33,225 nucleotides of DNA from Nitrospirota bacterium (GCA_015233045.1 JADFYL010000014.1:1-33225); one strand, 5' to 3'. Shown: positions 24,216 to 33,225, counted from the first letter of the stretch. A program made the numbers and translations. Notes: generated by a model from the letters alone, not told the origin.

Positions 24216-25910
24216 ATGCCTTCGATACAAAAGCGATGGCTGCTAAAAAGGACTAATAAGGATTTCTTAGAGTACTTTGCCAGGGAGTTGGACATGTCTC
24301 CGTTGGTTGCGCAGGTGTTGGTCAACCGTGACATCAAAACAACGGAGCAGGCGAGGGATTTTCTTCACTTAACGATAGATTCCATTGGCGACCCTTTTAT
24401 GCTCTCCGGCATGGAAAGGGCGGCTAGTGAGATAAGCCGTGCCGTCGCACATTCAGAGAAAATATTCATCAGTGGCGACTATGACACGGACGGCACAACC
24501 GCGGCCGCAATATTAACTGAGACCCTTCGTGGCATGGGTGCCTCTGTTGAGTGTTTTATCCCGAGCAGGTTTAAGGACGGCTACGGGTTTCACGTACAGG
24601 CGGTTGAGAGGGCAAGGGAGCTGGGATGCTCTCTGATTGTGACAGTTGACTGTGGAATAAGCTCTTATATGGCCGTTGAGACGGCACGCCAGTATGGAAT
24701 TGGCGTTATTATCACCGACCATCACGAGCCATATGTTGATGGCGGCGGAAGTGAGCTTCCCAGGGCGGTCAGCATAATAAATCCAAAGATAGAAGGGGAT
24801 AACTCGCCGTTTCCAAATCTTACCGGTGCGGGAGTTGCCCTTATGCTCAGCGCTGCCCTGCTTTGCAGGCTGGACAAAGGCTTGCTGGATATGGCAGCCC
24901 TTGGAACCATAGCCGACGTAGCTCCTCTGACTGGTGAAAACAGGTTGATTGTAAAGGACGGCCTTAAGGTATTGCGAGATAGTAGAAGGCCTGGCCTTAG
25001 GGCGCTTATAAAATGTTCCGGCATCAATGGGCGTGTACCTGAGCCGGACATGCTTTCATACATGCTGATACCGAAAATCAACGCCGCGGGCAGAATGGAC
25101 GACGCCGCCAATGTGGTGCGCCTCCTGCTGACAGAGGACCTGAATGAGGCGCAGACACTGGCCGAATATCTCACAAGGTTGAATCAGGAAAGGCAAAAAA
25201 TAGAAGAAGAGGTTTTTCGTAGCGCATTAGCAAAATTAGAGGCCGTTAAACCTCAGGGCCGCGTAATAGTAGTGGCGGACGAAGGTTGGCATGAAGGTGT
25301 TATCGGCATTGTTGCCTCAAAGCTGGTGGATAGATTTAATCTGCCCAGCATAGTGTTTTCCATAAAGGGCGGCATTGCGAGAGGCTCCGCAAGGAGCGTT
25401 CCTGAGATAGATATATGCAAGGCCATCTCTTCGTGCACACAACATATAATTCAATTCGGAGGGCATAAACAGGCGGCGGGGGTGAAATTGAAAGCCACCA
25501 ACATACCCTTGTTTGAACAGTCCGTCAACGAATTCGTAGAAGGGGCACGTGACGCCGACTCCTCGCCCACCATTACGATTGATGTGGACTGCTTTATTAA
25601 AGACGTGAACATGAAACTGATGTCCGAATTGTCGAGGCTTGCCCCGTATGGTTGTGGAAATCCCGACCCGATTTTCGGTTCGCGCGGCCTGTTGGCTATA
25701 AAACCCCGAATAGTAGGGAAGAACCACCTGAAGCTGAAACTAGGCCATAACGGCTTTGTCATTGACGCAATCGGATATGACATGGGCGGGCTTATAGATG
25801 ACATCGAAAACTCTGAATGTGTTGACGCCGCATTTACTCCCATTATAAACGATTACAACGGTAGCCGCTGCGTTCAGCTCAACATCAAGGCGCTGCGGGC
25901 CAGCGAATGA
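24216..25910 (+). CDS. recJ: Single-stranded-DNA-specific exonuclease RecJ
   Basis: This 564-aa protein is typical for RecJ. It is a DHH-family 5'-3' exonuclease for single-stranded DNA that acts in RecFOR recombination and mismatch repair. The DHH motifs are visible: DYDTDG (88-93; usually DYDADG), TVDCGIS (143-149), DHHEP (168-172) and the GTIADVAPL segment. The DHHA1 domain has GGHKQAAGV, followed by an OB-fold C-terminal part with LAPYGCGNPDPIF. The metal-binding Asp and His residues are present, so it should be active. It ends the secDF operon. The downstream hairpin at 25945-25965 lies between it and the convergent kinase gene. Confidence 0.96.
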   Translation: MPSIQKRWLLKRTNKDFLEYFARELDMSPLVAQVLVNRDIKTTEQARDFLHLTIDSIGDPFMLSGMERAASEISRAVAHSEKIFISGDYDTDGTTAAAILTETLRGMGASVECFIPSRFKDGYGFHVQAVERARELGCSLIVTVDCGISSYMAVETARQYGIGVIITDHHEPYVDGGGSELPRAVSIINPKIEGDNSPFPNLTGAGVALMLSAALLCRLDKGLLDMAALGTIADVAPLTGENRLIVKDGLKVLRDSRRPGLRALIKCSGINGRVPEPDMLSYMLIPKINAAGRMDDAANVVRLLLTEDLNEAQTLAEYLTRLNQERQKIEEEVFRSALAKLEAVKPQGRVIVVADEGWHEGVIGIVASKLVDRFNLPSIVFSIKGGIARGSARSVPEIDICKAISSCTQHIIQFGGHKQAAGVKLKATNIPLFEQSVNEFVEGARDADSSPTITIDVDCFIKDVNMKLMSELSRLAPYGCGNPDPIFGSRGLLAIKPRIVGKNHLKLKLGHNGFVIDAIGYDMGGLIDDIENSECVDAAFTPIINDYNGSRCVQLNIKALRASE

Positions 25911-25944
25911 TGTCCCGGGTAAAACATGGCGAGATTTACGGGGT

Positions 25945-25965
25945 GAGGGGTGGTTACCCCCCTTC
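25945..25965. terminator. Hairpin between recJ and the convergent kinase gene
   Basis: GAGGGGTGG and CCCCCCTTC pair around a TTA loop with one mismatch and one G-T pair. It lies 34 bases after the recJ stop and 12 before the end of the kinase gene on the other strand, so it can serve both. It is a weaker version of the hairpin at 132-152. Confidence 0.5.
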
Positions 25966-25982
25966 GTCTTTAATCCTTTATT
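25952..25982 (+). repeat. 31-bp dispersed repeat, copy B
   Basis: It is identical over 31 bases to 139-169 (GGTTACCCCCCTTCGTCTTT followed by AATCCTTTATT). Here the repeat supplies the TAA stop codon of the minus-strand receiver-kinase gene (25978-25980). Confidence 0.75.
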
Positions 25983-27132
25983 TTTGAAGGTGCCATGTGT
26001 CAATCCTGAACTCGGCGCCGCCCTCTACGTTTGATACTGAGAGCTGCCAGCCCATGTTGGTCTCTATTATTGTCTTAGACATGTAGAGGCCGATGCCTGT
26101 GCCTTTGTCTGGTGGCTTGGTCGTAAAATATGGCTTGAATATCTTATCCATTACGTCTTCCGGGATGCCGCCTCCGGTGTCGCGTATGGTAATTGTGATA
26201 TGGCCGCCGCTGTCTTTGCCAACGGTAATGTCAATCTTATTTTCAGTTCCTTTGTCTTTGCGGCTGAGTATAGCATCTTTTGAATTACTTATAAGATTTA
26301 ATACAACCTGCTTGAATTCGTTTGGGTAGCCGGTTATGGTGAAATCATCCCCTTTGAGCCAGAGCTTGAGACCGATGCCGCTTTTAGCGAAATAGGGGGA
26401 GAACATGGAGATTACCTCTTCGACGGCGTCATTTACACCAAACCGAATCTTTTCTTTTGAGGGACGAAGGAAATTTCTGAAATCGTCGGCTGTCCTCTGC
26501 ATAAATTCTGTCTGATTTGTTATTGTGGCCACTGAGGAATGCAGATATTCCTCGTCAAGCTCATTATGAGTAAAGGCGTCTTCAAGGTCTTGCGCCGTTA
26601 CAGCGATTGCGTTTAACGGCTGCTTCCACTGATGGGTTATCATGCCCAGCATTTCACCCATTGCCGCCATTTTGGACTGTTGTACGAGCATCTGCTCACC
26701 GCTTCGGCGTTTAGCGGTCTCTTCTTCCACCTTTTCTTTTAATGACCTTTGCAGAAAGTACAGATTCAGGTGCGTGCCCACGCGGGAGATTACCTCATCC
26801 TTCTGAAAGGGCTTACAGATATAGTCAACCCCACCGCATTTGAACGCGTTGACCTTTTCGGCCACATCTGTCAGGGCGCTTATAAAAATCACGGGAATAC
26901 CCGCCGTAATGGCGTTGGCCTTCAGACGGCGACAGACCTCGTATCCATCCATATCGGGCATCATTATATCAAGAAGGATTAAATCCGGCATGTGTTTAGC
27001 TGCCATATCGAGGGCCTCCTGCCCACCGTATGCCATCAACACCACAAACCCGGCGGACTGAAGCTGTACCGAGAGCAGCTTTACGTTTATCGGCTGGTCG
27101 TCAACAGCCAGAACGCACCCCTTATTTTCCAT
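25978..27132 (-). CDS. Receiver-histidine kinase (CheY-like domain fused to HisKA-HATPase)
   Basis: This is a 384-aa cytoplasmic protein with no membrane helix. The receiver (about 5-122) has D11-D12, phospho-acceptor D55 ([11 protein letters not shown]) and K107. A short coiled coil leads to the HisKA domain with H167 in [10 protein letters not shown], the H-Q-W-(K/R)-Q-P-L type of H-box. The ATPase has the N box [11 protein letters not shown]1 DTGGGIP, F box FKPYFTTK and G2 [10 protein letters not shown]. It therefore probably receives phosphate at its N-terminus and autophosphorylates under control of it. It is the last gene of a minus-strand two-component operon and overlaps the single receiver gene by 11 bases. 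Its stop codon lies in the 31-bp repeat. Confidence 0.93.
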   Translation of the reverse strand: MENKGCVLAVDDQPINVKLLSVQLQSAGFVVLMAYGGQEALDMAAKHMPDLILLDIMMPDMDGYEVCRRLKANAITAGIPVIFISALTDVAEKVNAFKCGGVDYICKPFQKDEVISRVGTHLNLYFLQRSLKEKVEEETAKRRSGEQMLVQQSKMAAMGEMLGMITHQWKQPLNAIAVTAQDLEDAFTHNELDEEYLHSSVATITNQTEFMQRTADDFRNFLRPSKEKIRFGVNDAVEEVISMFSPYFAKSGIGLKLWLKGDDFTITGYPNEFKQVVLNLISNSKDAILSRKDKGTENKIDITVGKDSGGHITITIRDTGGGIPEDVMDKIFKPYFTTKPPDKGTGIGLYMSKTIIETNMGWQLSVSNVEGGAEFRIDTWHLQK

Positions 27133-27502
27133 CAGCCTGCCCCGTATAGAATGACGAAATCGTCTCCAGAAATTCCTTATACCTTATAGGCTTGGACACA
27201 TAGCCGTCGCATCCGGCCTCTCGCATACGCTGCTCATCTCCCTGCATCGCAAAGGCCGTAAGGGCAACCACCTTAATATGCCTTGTTGAGTTGTCCTGCT
27301 TTAATATCGTAGTAGCGGTAAGGCCGTCAATGCCTGGAAGCTGAATGTCCATCAGAATGACTGTGGGTTGGGCCTCTTCGGCAATCCTGATTCCATCGGT
27401 GGCGTTGTCGGCCTCAAACACCGTATAGCCGCTTCGCCGGAGGACCTCCGACACCAGTTTCATGTTTAAGGGATTATCCTCTACAATCAGGATTTTCTTC
27501 AT
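27122..27502 (-). CDS. Single-domain response regulator (DivK/CheY-like)
   Basis: This 126-aa protein consists only of a receiver domain: E8-D9 (VEDNPLN), phospho-acceptor D52 (LMDIQLPGIDG), T/S position in ALTAFA, and K104 (SKPIRYKEF). There is no output domain. It most likely passes phosphate or binds a partner, as with DivK or Spo0F-like shuttles in phosphorelays. It overlaps the giant hybrid kinase by 4 bases (ATGA) and the receiver-kinase by 11 bases, so the three proteins are made together and are the natural phosphorelay partners. Confidence 0.93.
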   Translation of the reverse strand: MKKILIVEDNPLNMKLVSEVLRRSGYTVFEADNATDGIRIAEEAQPTVILMDIQLPGIDGLTATTILKQDNSTRHIKVVALTAFAMQGDEQRMREAGCDGYVSKPIRYKEFLETISSFYTGQADGK

Positions 27503-30500
27503 ATCTTGACATCCGGCGTCTGCGTTTGCACAGGGCCTCTGCCCCGCATAGCCCGCCTTGCCTCGGCAATCAAGTCCACCTTGTCAAACCGCCCCTTATT
27601 TACAATCTTAAGGACATTATGGTTCAGCTCCTTACGGTCTTCCTCTGTTATTACCTTAGCGGTGAGGATTATGATATATATCGACGCTGTTTCAGGGGCT
27701 TCTTTCAGGCAGCGCACGACGTCAAAGCCTGTCACCTCCGGCATCATCAAATCAAGCAGCATCAAATCCGGCAGCTCGCGTCTTGCCGTATCAATGGCCT
27801 CCTGCCCGCCGTATGCCCTGAATACCGCGCAGTTTTCATTCTGAAGATAAAGGGATACGATTTCAACCGCCTTAGGGTCGTCATCCACCACTAGCACCTT
27901 TAATTGACGTGTCAGGTCTTCGGGCACAATTCCGATTTGCCTGACGGCCTCAATAAGCTCATCCTTTGATACCGGCTTTTGCAGCACATTGGACGCCCCA
28001 AGGGAAAAACCCTTCGATTTGTCGTTCAACATAGATATAATAAGCACAGGGATACGTTTTGTGGCCTCGCTTTCCTTTATATGCTTAAGAAAATCCAACC
28101 CGTTCATGTCTGGAAGCATGATATCAAGGGTGATAAGGTCGGGGATTTCCTGCGCCGCAAGGGCAAGCCCTTCCTCGGCGGTTGAGGCACGAATTGTCCT
28201 ATAGCCCTCTGAGCCAAGCTGGATACATAAGAGTTCGGCTGACTTCATGTCGTCCTCTACGATAAGCACAAGCGGCTCTTTTATTTCTTTGAGTAATTGT
28301 TCGGGCGGTGAGTTAAGACCTTCCTCTGCCGGATGGCTAATCTCTGTCTGTTGCACATCAGACACCTCCTCCCTGTAAGGGATGTTGAAGGTAAACTTGC
28401 TGCCCTTGCCCTCCTCGCTCTCAACGCCTATCGTACCGCCGTGCAGCTCAACCAGCCGTTTCACCATCGCAAGCCCTAGCCCTGTGCCCTCATATTTTCG
28501 CGAAAGCGAGCCGTCTATCTGCTCAAATGGCCTGAAGAGTTTCTTCATTCCCTCTTCTGACATGCCGATTCCCGTATCGGTTACGGATATCTCAAGGAAT
28601 TTTCTGTTATCCACAGTGATGATGTCGGCTTTTAGGGTTACCGTCCCTTTGGCGGGGGTGAATTTAACCGCGTTGGAGAGCAGATTATAGACGATTTGTT
28701 TGAATTTCCTCGCGTCTGCGAACATATGACCAACAGATTCCTGTACGTTGAGTTTGATGGCTATATTGTGAGCGTGAGCCTTTTCTTTTATTATTGAGAG
28801 GCTGTTTTCAAGCATATAGGGGATATCAAGCCTGTCAAGGTCAAGGGTCATCTTGCCGGCCTCTATCTTTGAGAGGTCAAGAATGTCGTTAATAAGAGAT
28901 AACAGGTGTTGGCCGCTGGTAAATATATCATTTATATATTCCTTCTGGCCATCTCCAAGGTCGCCCAGTACGCCGTCTTTGAGAATCTCCGAAAACCCGA
29001 TAATCGCGTTAAGCGGCGTTCGGAGCTCATGTGACATGTTTGCCAGGAACTCTGACTTCAGCCTGTTTGACTCCTCAAGTTGGGTATTCTTTCTGGCTAT
29101 CTCATCGCCCCTTAATTTTACCTGCTCTGTAAGCTCTTTCATATCATTATACTGCCTCAGGCTCTGGAGGGAAATGCCGATGTTTATCGAAAGCCGCTCA
29201 ATAAACCCCCTGTCAAGGTCGGTAAGCGGGATGACTGACGCCACCACAAGGACACCCATTACCATTCCCTGATGGAAGACGGGCTGGACGATTACGGCCT
29301 GAGGGGTTATTGAGATAAGCCCCGTTTCTATAGTAAGGGGAAAGTGTTCGCTGCCTGTTATCTCAATGGCGCGTCCGCTCACAATTGACTGTCCGACTAT
29401 CCCCTCTGAAAGGCCGAATTCCTTTCTTAGAGAGCCTGACACACCGTAGGATGAGTCACACACGAGCAACCCCGCCCACTCGTCGTATGAATAAAAGGCG
29501 AGGCTGGGATACGACAGGGACTCTGACAGCAGCGCCAACATATCCGATATGGCCTGTTTCTGGTCGAAGGTCGTGCTGAATATAGACATTGCCCTGGCAT
29601 ACACCGAATCGTAACGGGACCTTGCCTCAAGCTCGGCGTTCTTTTTAGAGGCCTCAGCCTCCGCTATTTTTCTCGCCGTTACATCATTTTTTATCGCCAC
29701 AAAATGCGTCACGGTTGCGTTTTCGTCTTTTATCGGGGTAATCGTCGCGTCTTCATAGTAAATCTCGCCGTTTTTCTTTTTGTTGCTGAACTCGCCGTGC
29801 CAGATACTCCCGCCAATAATGGTATCCCATAGCTCCTTATAAAATGACCTCGGCTGGAGGCCTGATTTGAGCATCCTAGGATTCTTTCCTATCGCCTCCG
29901 CGCGGCTGTAGCCGGAGGCACGCTCAAAGGCCGGGTTGACGTATTCAATAGCCCCGCCGCGGTCTGTTATCACTACCGATTCTGATGACTGTTCTATGGC
30001 GTTGGAGAGTTTCTGCATCTCCATCTCTGTCTTTACCCTTTCTGATATGTCGCGCATTATGGCGTTAAATACCCTGCCCGTCTGTGTAATGCTTTCACCT
30101 ACGGAGATGTCAACATCGAATATCTCGCCGCTTTTCCTTTTTGCCTTTGCCCTGACAACTCTGCCCATTACCTTTTTTACGCCTGTTTCAAGGTAATTCT
30201 CGACATACTGGTCATGATTAGAATGAAATGGCTCAGGCATAAGACAATTGACATTCGTGCCAATAACCTCGTCAGCCCGATAGCCAAATATCTTCTCTGC
30301 CCCTTTGCTGAAAAGGATTATCGTATTGTATTCGGGGTTGATTGAGACAATCGCGTCCGCGGCGCTGTCAAAAAACGACTGCATCCTCGAATTTGTGGTA
30401 GACAGTTCTATTGTCCGCTGCTGAACCCTCTCTTCCATTTCTTTGAAAGACCGTCCTATGGTCCCTGTCATGATGTTAAAACGTTCCGCAAGCACCATCA

Positions 30501-31221
30501 GCTCGTCTGCCGCCTGAATTTCGACCAAAGACAAATAATCGCCACCGGTTATTTTCTCCGTATCCCGAATCAGCGCCGCTATCGGCTTCAGCACCCTGCG
30601 CCGCAAATAAATCAGATTAGATATCATCAACAAGACGCCTATCGCCGTGAGAACATATCTGGTCCAGATAAAAATCCCCTCCGCCTTCTCCACACTGTTT
30701 ACCAGATGTGTTACAACCCCATCAATGTCCACCTCGACGAAATCGTGTATCTTCTTTCCCTGTTCCCGCAAAAGACTCGCCCTGTCTTGTGGCGACGCAA
30801 TAAAAATTGACTCAAGTCCGGGCTTAAATTCCTCATCCCAGCGATGGATTATGAATCTGAGCTTTTTATCTGATTCAGGGTCTGAAACTCGTACAAGATC
30901 GTATTTGACGCTGCCGTCTTTAAGGGCGTTGAGGATTTCCTCGAATCTGCCCATTTCCATTTTTACGTGTCCGAGGGCCTCTTCCTTTTGCGGGGATTGT
31001 TCATCGAATGCCTTCTTAACCATATATACTATCTGAAACGCCCTCATCCTCTCTGAACCGGCAAGGTTTATAGCCTTGCTGAAACCATTGACCCTGGACG
31101 AAAACCACATCCCGCTCACAATGAAGGCTATAAAGATAAGAACTATGGAGGCAAAAATCAGGTGAAAAGACCTCCTCATCGGTGTAAACGTGCGCTCAGG
31201 AGTTTTATTAATCTCTCTCAT
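27499..31221 (-). CDS. Giant membrane hybrid histidine kinase with two C-terminal receivers
   Basis: This is a 1240-aa protein. An N-terminal helix (about 19-40) is followed by a periplasmic domain of the PilJ/NarX type (INLAGSERMRAFQIVYMVKK, about 50-70) up to a second helix (about 186-204). HAMP follows (about 206-260). PAS domains lie at about 284-395 and 404-520 (the second with WHGEFSNKKKNGE), then a GAF-like domain (about 537-690). HisKA has H731 (NMSHELRTPLNAI), and the HATPase has NLLSNAVKFTP and GTGLGLAMVKRL. Two receivers have phospho-acceptors D1033 and D1157. All catalytic motifs are present. The ATG lies only 5 bases from the end of the mobile element at 31227-31410 and inside its target duplication, so the present ribosome-binding site (GGGAGTGAG) comes from the element. 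It is translationally coupled to the next gene. Confidence 0.94.
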   Translation of the reverse strand: MREINKTPERTFTPMRRSFHLIFASIVLIFIAFIVSGMWFSSRVNGFSKAINLAGSERMRAFQIVYMVKKAFDEQSPQKEEALGHVKMEMGRFEEILNALKDGSVKYDLVRVSDPESDKKLRFIIHRWDEEFKPGLESIFIASPQDRASLLREQGKKIHDFVEVDIDGVVTHLVNSVEKAEGIFIWTRYVLTAIGVLLMISNLIYLRRRVLKPIAALIRDTEKITGGDYLSLVEIQAADELMVLAERFNIMTGTIGRSFKEMEERVQQRTIELSTTNSRMQSFFDSAADAIVSINPEYNTIILFSKGAEKIFGYRADEVIGTNVNCLMPEPFHSNHDQYVENYLETGVKKVMGRVVRAKAKRKSGEIFDVDISVGESITQTGRVFNAIMRDISERVKTEMEMQKLSNAIEQSSESVVITDRGGAIEYVNPAFERASGYSRAEAIGKNPRMLKSGLQPRSFYKELWDTIIGGSIWHGEFSNKKKNGEIYYEDATITPIKDENATVTHFVAIKNDVTARKIAEAEASKKNAELEARSRYDSVYARAMSIFSTTFDQKQAISDMLALLSESLSYPSLAFYSYDEWAGLLVCDSSYGVSGSLRKEFGLSEGIVGQSIVSGRAIEITGSEHFPLTIETGLISITPQAVIVQPVFHQGMVMGVLVVASVIPLTDLDRGFIERLSINIGISLQSLRQYNDMKELTEQVKLRGDEIARKNTQLEESNRLKSEFLANMSHELRTPLNAIIGFSEILKDGVLGDLGDGQKEYINDIFTSGQHLLSLINDILDLSKIEAGKMTLDLDRLDIPYMLENSLSIIKEKAHAHNIAIKLNVQESVGHMFADARKFKQIVYNLLSNAVKFTPAKGTVTLKADIITVDNRKFLEISVTDTGIGMSEEGMKKLFRPFEQIDGSLSRKYEGTGLGLAMVKRLVELHGGTIGVESEEGKGSKFTFNIPYREEVSDVQQTEISHPAEEGLNSPPEQLLKEIKEPLVLIVEDDMKSAELLCIQLGSEGYRTIRASTAEEGLALAAQEIPDLITLDIMLPDMNGLDFLKHIKESEATKRIPVLIISMLNDKSKGFSLGASNVLQKPVSKDELIEAVRQIGIVPEDLTRQLKVLVVDDDPKAVEIVSLYLQNENCAVFRAYGGQEAIDTARRELPDLMLLDLMMPEVTGFDVVRCLKEAPETASIYIIILTAKVITEEDRKELNHNVLKIVNKGRFDKVDLIAEARRAMRGRGPVQTQTPDVKI

Positions 31222-31414
31222 TTTTTCTCACTCCCTGACAAAAAAGTGTCTCCACACGGCTCGCCTTGCCGTCATTCCGGCTTGTCTGGAATCTGTCTCT
31301 CCACGACATCCTCAAGCCAAATAAGATTCTGGACAAGCCGGAATGACGGACTAAGGGTAAATTCACTATTCCTCGGTGCGAAGGTTCAGTTAGAGATGTC
31401 GTGGGGTGAGTCAT
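31208..31414 (-). other. 68-codon frame from the duplicated start codon through the mobile element
   Basis: It starts at the ATG in the upstream copy of the 9-bp target duplication, preceded by the likely original GAGGA of the kinase. It runs through the whole element and stops at 31208-31210, 14 bases beyond the first base of the kinase ATG, in a different frame. It is probably a by-product of the insertion, but could be translated as a leader and couple to the kinase. It is not a conserved protein. Confidence 0.35.
31227..31410. mobile_element. MITE-like element, copy 2 (184 bp, 9-bp target duplication at a start codon)
   Basis: The ends CTCACTCCCTGAC and GTCGTGGGGTGAG are inverted repeats. 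Exact 9-bp direct repeats TCATTTTTT flank it at 31218-31226 and 31411-31419. The internal palindrome has arms at 31270-31294 and 31324-31348. On the minus strand the target duplication contains ATGA, so the start codon of the hybrid kinase exists twice. In orientation it is reversed relative to the copy at 16269. Confidence 0.9.
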
Positions 31415-31444
31415 TTTTTATAATTCCTCATATTTTGAATTGCC

Positions 31445-32971
31445 TCAGCCTTTCAGCCTTTCATATACCTCTTCAAACTGCGAAGCGGCCTCTATAAATG
31501 CCTTGAGCACGTCGGGGTCAAAATGGTGCGGCATCGTTCTGCCATCGCCCTCAGTGATTATCTGGTATGTCTTAGTGTGGTCAAATGCGGGTTTATACGA
31601 TCTCGCGCTTCGGAGCGCGTCGTACTGGTCTCCTATGCTGATTATCCTGCCTTCTATGGGAATCTCAATCCCCTTCAATCCCGCCGGATAACCTGAGCCA
31701 TCCCATCTTTCATGGTGTGTTACGGCGATGGTCTTCGCTATTTCAAGTTTGCTATGTTCACCGATTATCTTAGTGCCATAAAAAGTATGGCTTTTCATGG
31801 CGGTGAATTCCTCATCGGTGAGCTTTCCCTTTTTCTTGAGAATATCGGGGTGTACGTGGATTTTGCCTACGTCGTGAAGCGGGGCCTGAACGCGCATAGC
31901 GCTGACAAAAGATTCGTCCATGCCTAAAATCTTTGCCGTTATGGCGCTGTACTCCCCAACCCGTATTATATGGTTTCCTGTATCCTCGTCATTGGCCTCA
32001 GACGCCCTCGCAAGGGCATATATGGCATACTCGAAGGCGTTTTCTGTTTCTGACAACTGTAGCGACAGTGACCGCAAAAACAGGCCCTGCATCACAAGAT
32101 TCTTTAAGATAGCGGTGTCGTATTTCTTAATCGGCCTACCGTAGTTAAGCGCAAACACGCAGAAATTCCCACCAAAATACCAGATAATGTTCGAGACCTT
32201 AATACCCTTTGACTCCAGAATTGAAACGAAGGCGTCTATCCCCGCCTCGCTCATGTCGTTTTTGTTCGCGCAGGAGAATATCTGTTCTCTGGTCTTTAAA
32301 TGTGGGCAGTTGTCGCAGTTGAGATCTATGGCTATAGACGACCTTACCACCTTGCCGTCTATTGAATCATACTTAAGCCAATGCCAGTTACTGAACTCAT
32401 CAATCGTATGTATAATAACTATATTGGGTTTATCCCGCTCCAGCGCTGTTTGCCTTATAAGCTTGCCTACGATTCTATCTATATTAGATATGTAGCTGAA
32501 TTTACCCGGGTCAAAATCCTGCATCACCTGTTCGCCAAACGAGGTCAAATCTCCTATGCAGTTATAGGCGAAAAGCAGGTTATCGTTTAGTCCCTTCATC
32601 TTGAGGAGCATTTTGATTCGCGCAAGCACCTCAGCCGGGTCAAACGGCTTCGATATAAAATCCTCTGACCCCGCCTCAATGCCCCTTATCCGGCTCTCGG
32701 TATCGGTCAACGCCGTTATCATAACAACCGGTATATTCTTATACCGCTCGTCTTCCTTTATCTCCTTGCATACCTCAAAGCCGTCCATACCGGGCATCAT
32801 AACATCCATGAGCACGAGGTCAATCTTATGTTCATCAATTACCTTAAGGGCGGCAAGGCCGTCCTCAGCCATCTTCACATCATAGCCCTTGTGGACTAGT
32901 ATGGCGTTGAGGAGTTTCAGATTCAACGGCTCATCATCAACACACAAAATAACCGGCCTTCGGTCAGTCAT
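31445..32971 (-). CDS. Response regulator with HD-GYP domain (c-di-GMP phosphodiesterase)
   Basis: This protein has 508 residues from ATG 32971, which has GGGAGG just upstream; GTG 33001 would add 10 residues without a Shine-Dalgarno. The receiver (about 6-122) has D12-D13, D56 ([11 protein letters not shown]) and K108. The middle part (about 125-315) is an uncharacterised domain with cysteines in CDNCPH and IFSC. The HD-GYP domain has HDVGKIH (H366, D367), [16 protein letters not shown] (GYP 427-429) and GDQYDAL. HD-GYP enzymes hydrolyse cyclic di-GMP; the residues for metal binding are present. It is the first gene of the minus-strand two-component cluster, so phosphorylation probably controls c-di-GMP breakdown. 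It was 34 bases from the hybrid kinase before the mobile element entered. Confidence 0.93.
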   Translation of the reverse strand: MTDRRPVILCVDDEPLNLKLLNAILVHKGYDVKMAEDGLAALKVIDEHKIDLVLMDVMMPGMDGFEVCKEIKEDERYKNIPVVMITALTDTESRIRGIEAGSEDFISKPFDPAEVLARIKMLLKMKGLNDNLLFAYNCIGDLTSFGEQVMQDFDPGKFSYISNIDRIVGKLIRQTALERDKPNIVIIHTIDEFSNWHWLKYDSIDGKVVRSSIAIDLNCDNCPHLKTREQIFSCANKNDMSEAGIDAFVSILESKGIKVSNIIWYFGGNFCVFALNYGRPIKKYDTAILKNLVMQGLFLRSLSLQLSETENAFEYAIYALARASEANDEDTGNHIIRVGEYSAITAKILGMDESFVSAMRVQAPLHDVGKIHVHPDILKKKGKLTDEEFTAMKSHTFYGTKIIGEHSKLEIAKTIAVTHHERWDGSGYPAGLKGIEIPIEGRIISIGDQYDALRSARSYKPAFDHTKTYQIITEGDGRTMPHHFDPDVLKAFIEAASQFEEVYERLKG

Positions 32972-33016
32972 AATCCTCCCATGCGTATCTTCAATAGTCA
33001 CATTCTAATTAGCTTG

Positions 33017-33225
33017 TTAACTCATTGAAAAAGCGGGTTTGTTGCTTTCCTTTTCGGTTTCGTACAAGGACATTGCCACCTCCATTACGCGCTCTGCCCA
33101 TCTCTCGTCGTCTTTGTTTAATTTCATCTCTATGGAGAAATCCCTTATGTCGGGTACTGTTAGTTTGTAGGGGTTTTTTACGCTTTCGGGGTCTATGTAG
33201 ATGTGGCGGAGCTGATGTCTTACTA
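33017..33225 (-). CDS. Unidentified protein, C-terminal part (partial)
   Basis: An open minus-strand frame (codons from 33223 down) ends with TAA at 33017-33019. The 68 visible residues include RHQLRHIYIDPESVKNPYKL and KDDERWAERVMEVAMSLYE, a charged, mainly helical end without membrane segments. The composition and the absence of stops support a real gene, but I recognise no family. It lies 45 bases upstream of the HD-GYP gene and may share its transcript. Confidence 0.6.
   Translation of the reverse strand, partial: VRHQLRHIYIDPESVKNPYKLTVPDIRDFSIEMKLNKDDERWAERVMEVAMSLYETEKESNKPAFSMS

Noticed and set aside
32972-33001. GTG 33001 as start of the HD-GYP gene
   Set aside because: It lacks a ribosome-binding site, whereas ATG 32971 has GGGAGG upstream and starts directly before the receiver domain.

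Overview
The window looks like chromosomal DNA of a Gram-negative bacterium, most likely a member of the Nitrospirota or a deltaproteobacterium-like lineage. This is inferred from the yajC-secD-secF-recJ order, the multidomain hybrid histidine kinases with HD-GYP output, the eukaryotic-type Ser/Thr kinases and the dispersed CGTCATTCCGG palindromes. I cannot name the species from the sequence alone. No rRNA, tRNA or CRISPR array was found.

Layout. 1-104: the 3' end of a histidine kinase, followed by a GC-rich hairpin. 353-6990: a signalling block made of an FHA/zinc-ribbon Ser/Thr kinase, a small lipoprotein with a pseudopilin-like region, and a 1584-aa kinase with TPR, two WD40 propellers, a membrane helix and HEAT-like repeats. 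7166-9625: a secreted Gly/Ser-rich protein, a perfect 32-bp palindrome, FliW, a SprA-related HExxH protein and a membrane-anchored protein. 9825-13633: an isochorismatase-like hydrolase, an SspB-like ClpX adaptor, mnmG, rsmG and a small hypothetical gene. 13724-14065: a small coiled-coil membrane protein that looks leaderless. 14194-16919 (minus strand): moeA, a phospholipase-C-like exported protein and a lone receiver domain. 17154-20451: a large polytopic membrane protein and two small exported proteins, the first apparently frameshifted. 21230-25910: yajC, secD, secF and recJ. 25978-33001 (minus strand): a two-component cluster of HD-GYP response regulator, giant hybrid kinase, single receiver and receiver-kinase. 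At the right edge is the 3' end of an unidentified gene.

The most notable structure is a small transposon-like repeat family of about 183 bp. It has 12-13-bp terminal inverted repeats (CTCACTCCACGAC-type) and an internal palindrome with 25-bp arms. Two full copies (16269-16451 and 31227-31410) are each flanked by exact but different 9-bp direct repeats, so both look like real insertions. The second copy has inserted at the start codon of the hybrid histidine kinase. It duplicates the ATG and separates the gene from its original Shine-Dalgarno. The internal loop lies in opposite orientations in the two copies. A truncated left end (20609) and a decayed copy (about 20961-21143) lie upstream of yajC.

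How the genes may work together: the minus-strand two-component genes are translationally coupled (4- and 11-bp overlaps) and probably form one phosphorelay with c-di-GMP hydrolysis as one output. The 353-6990 genes probably form a separate Ser/Thr phosphorylation circuit. The rest is mostly housekeeping: protein export, recombination, tRNA/rRNA modification and molybdenum cofactor synthesis.
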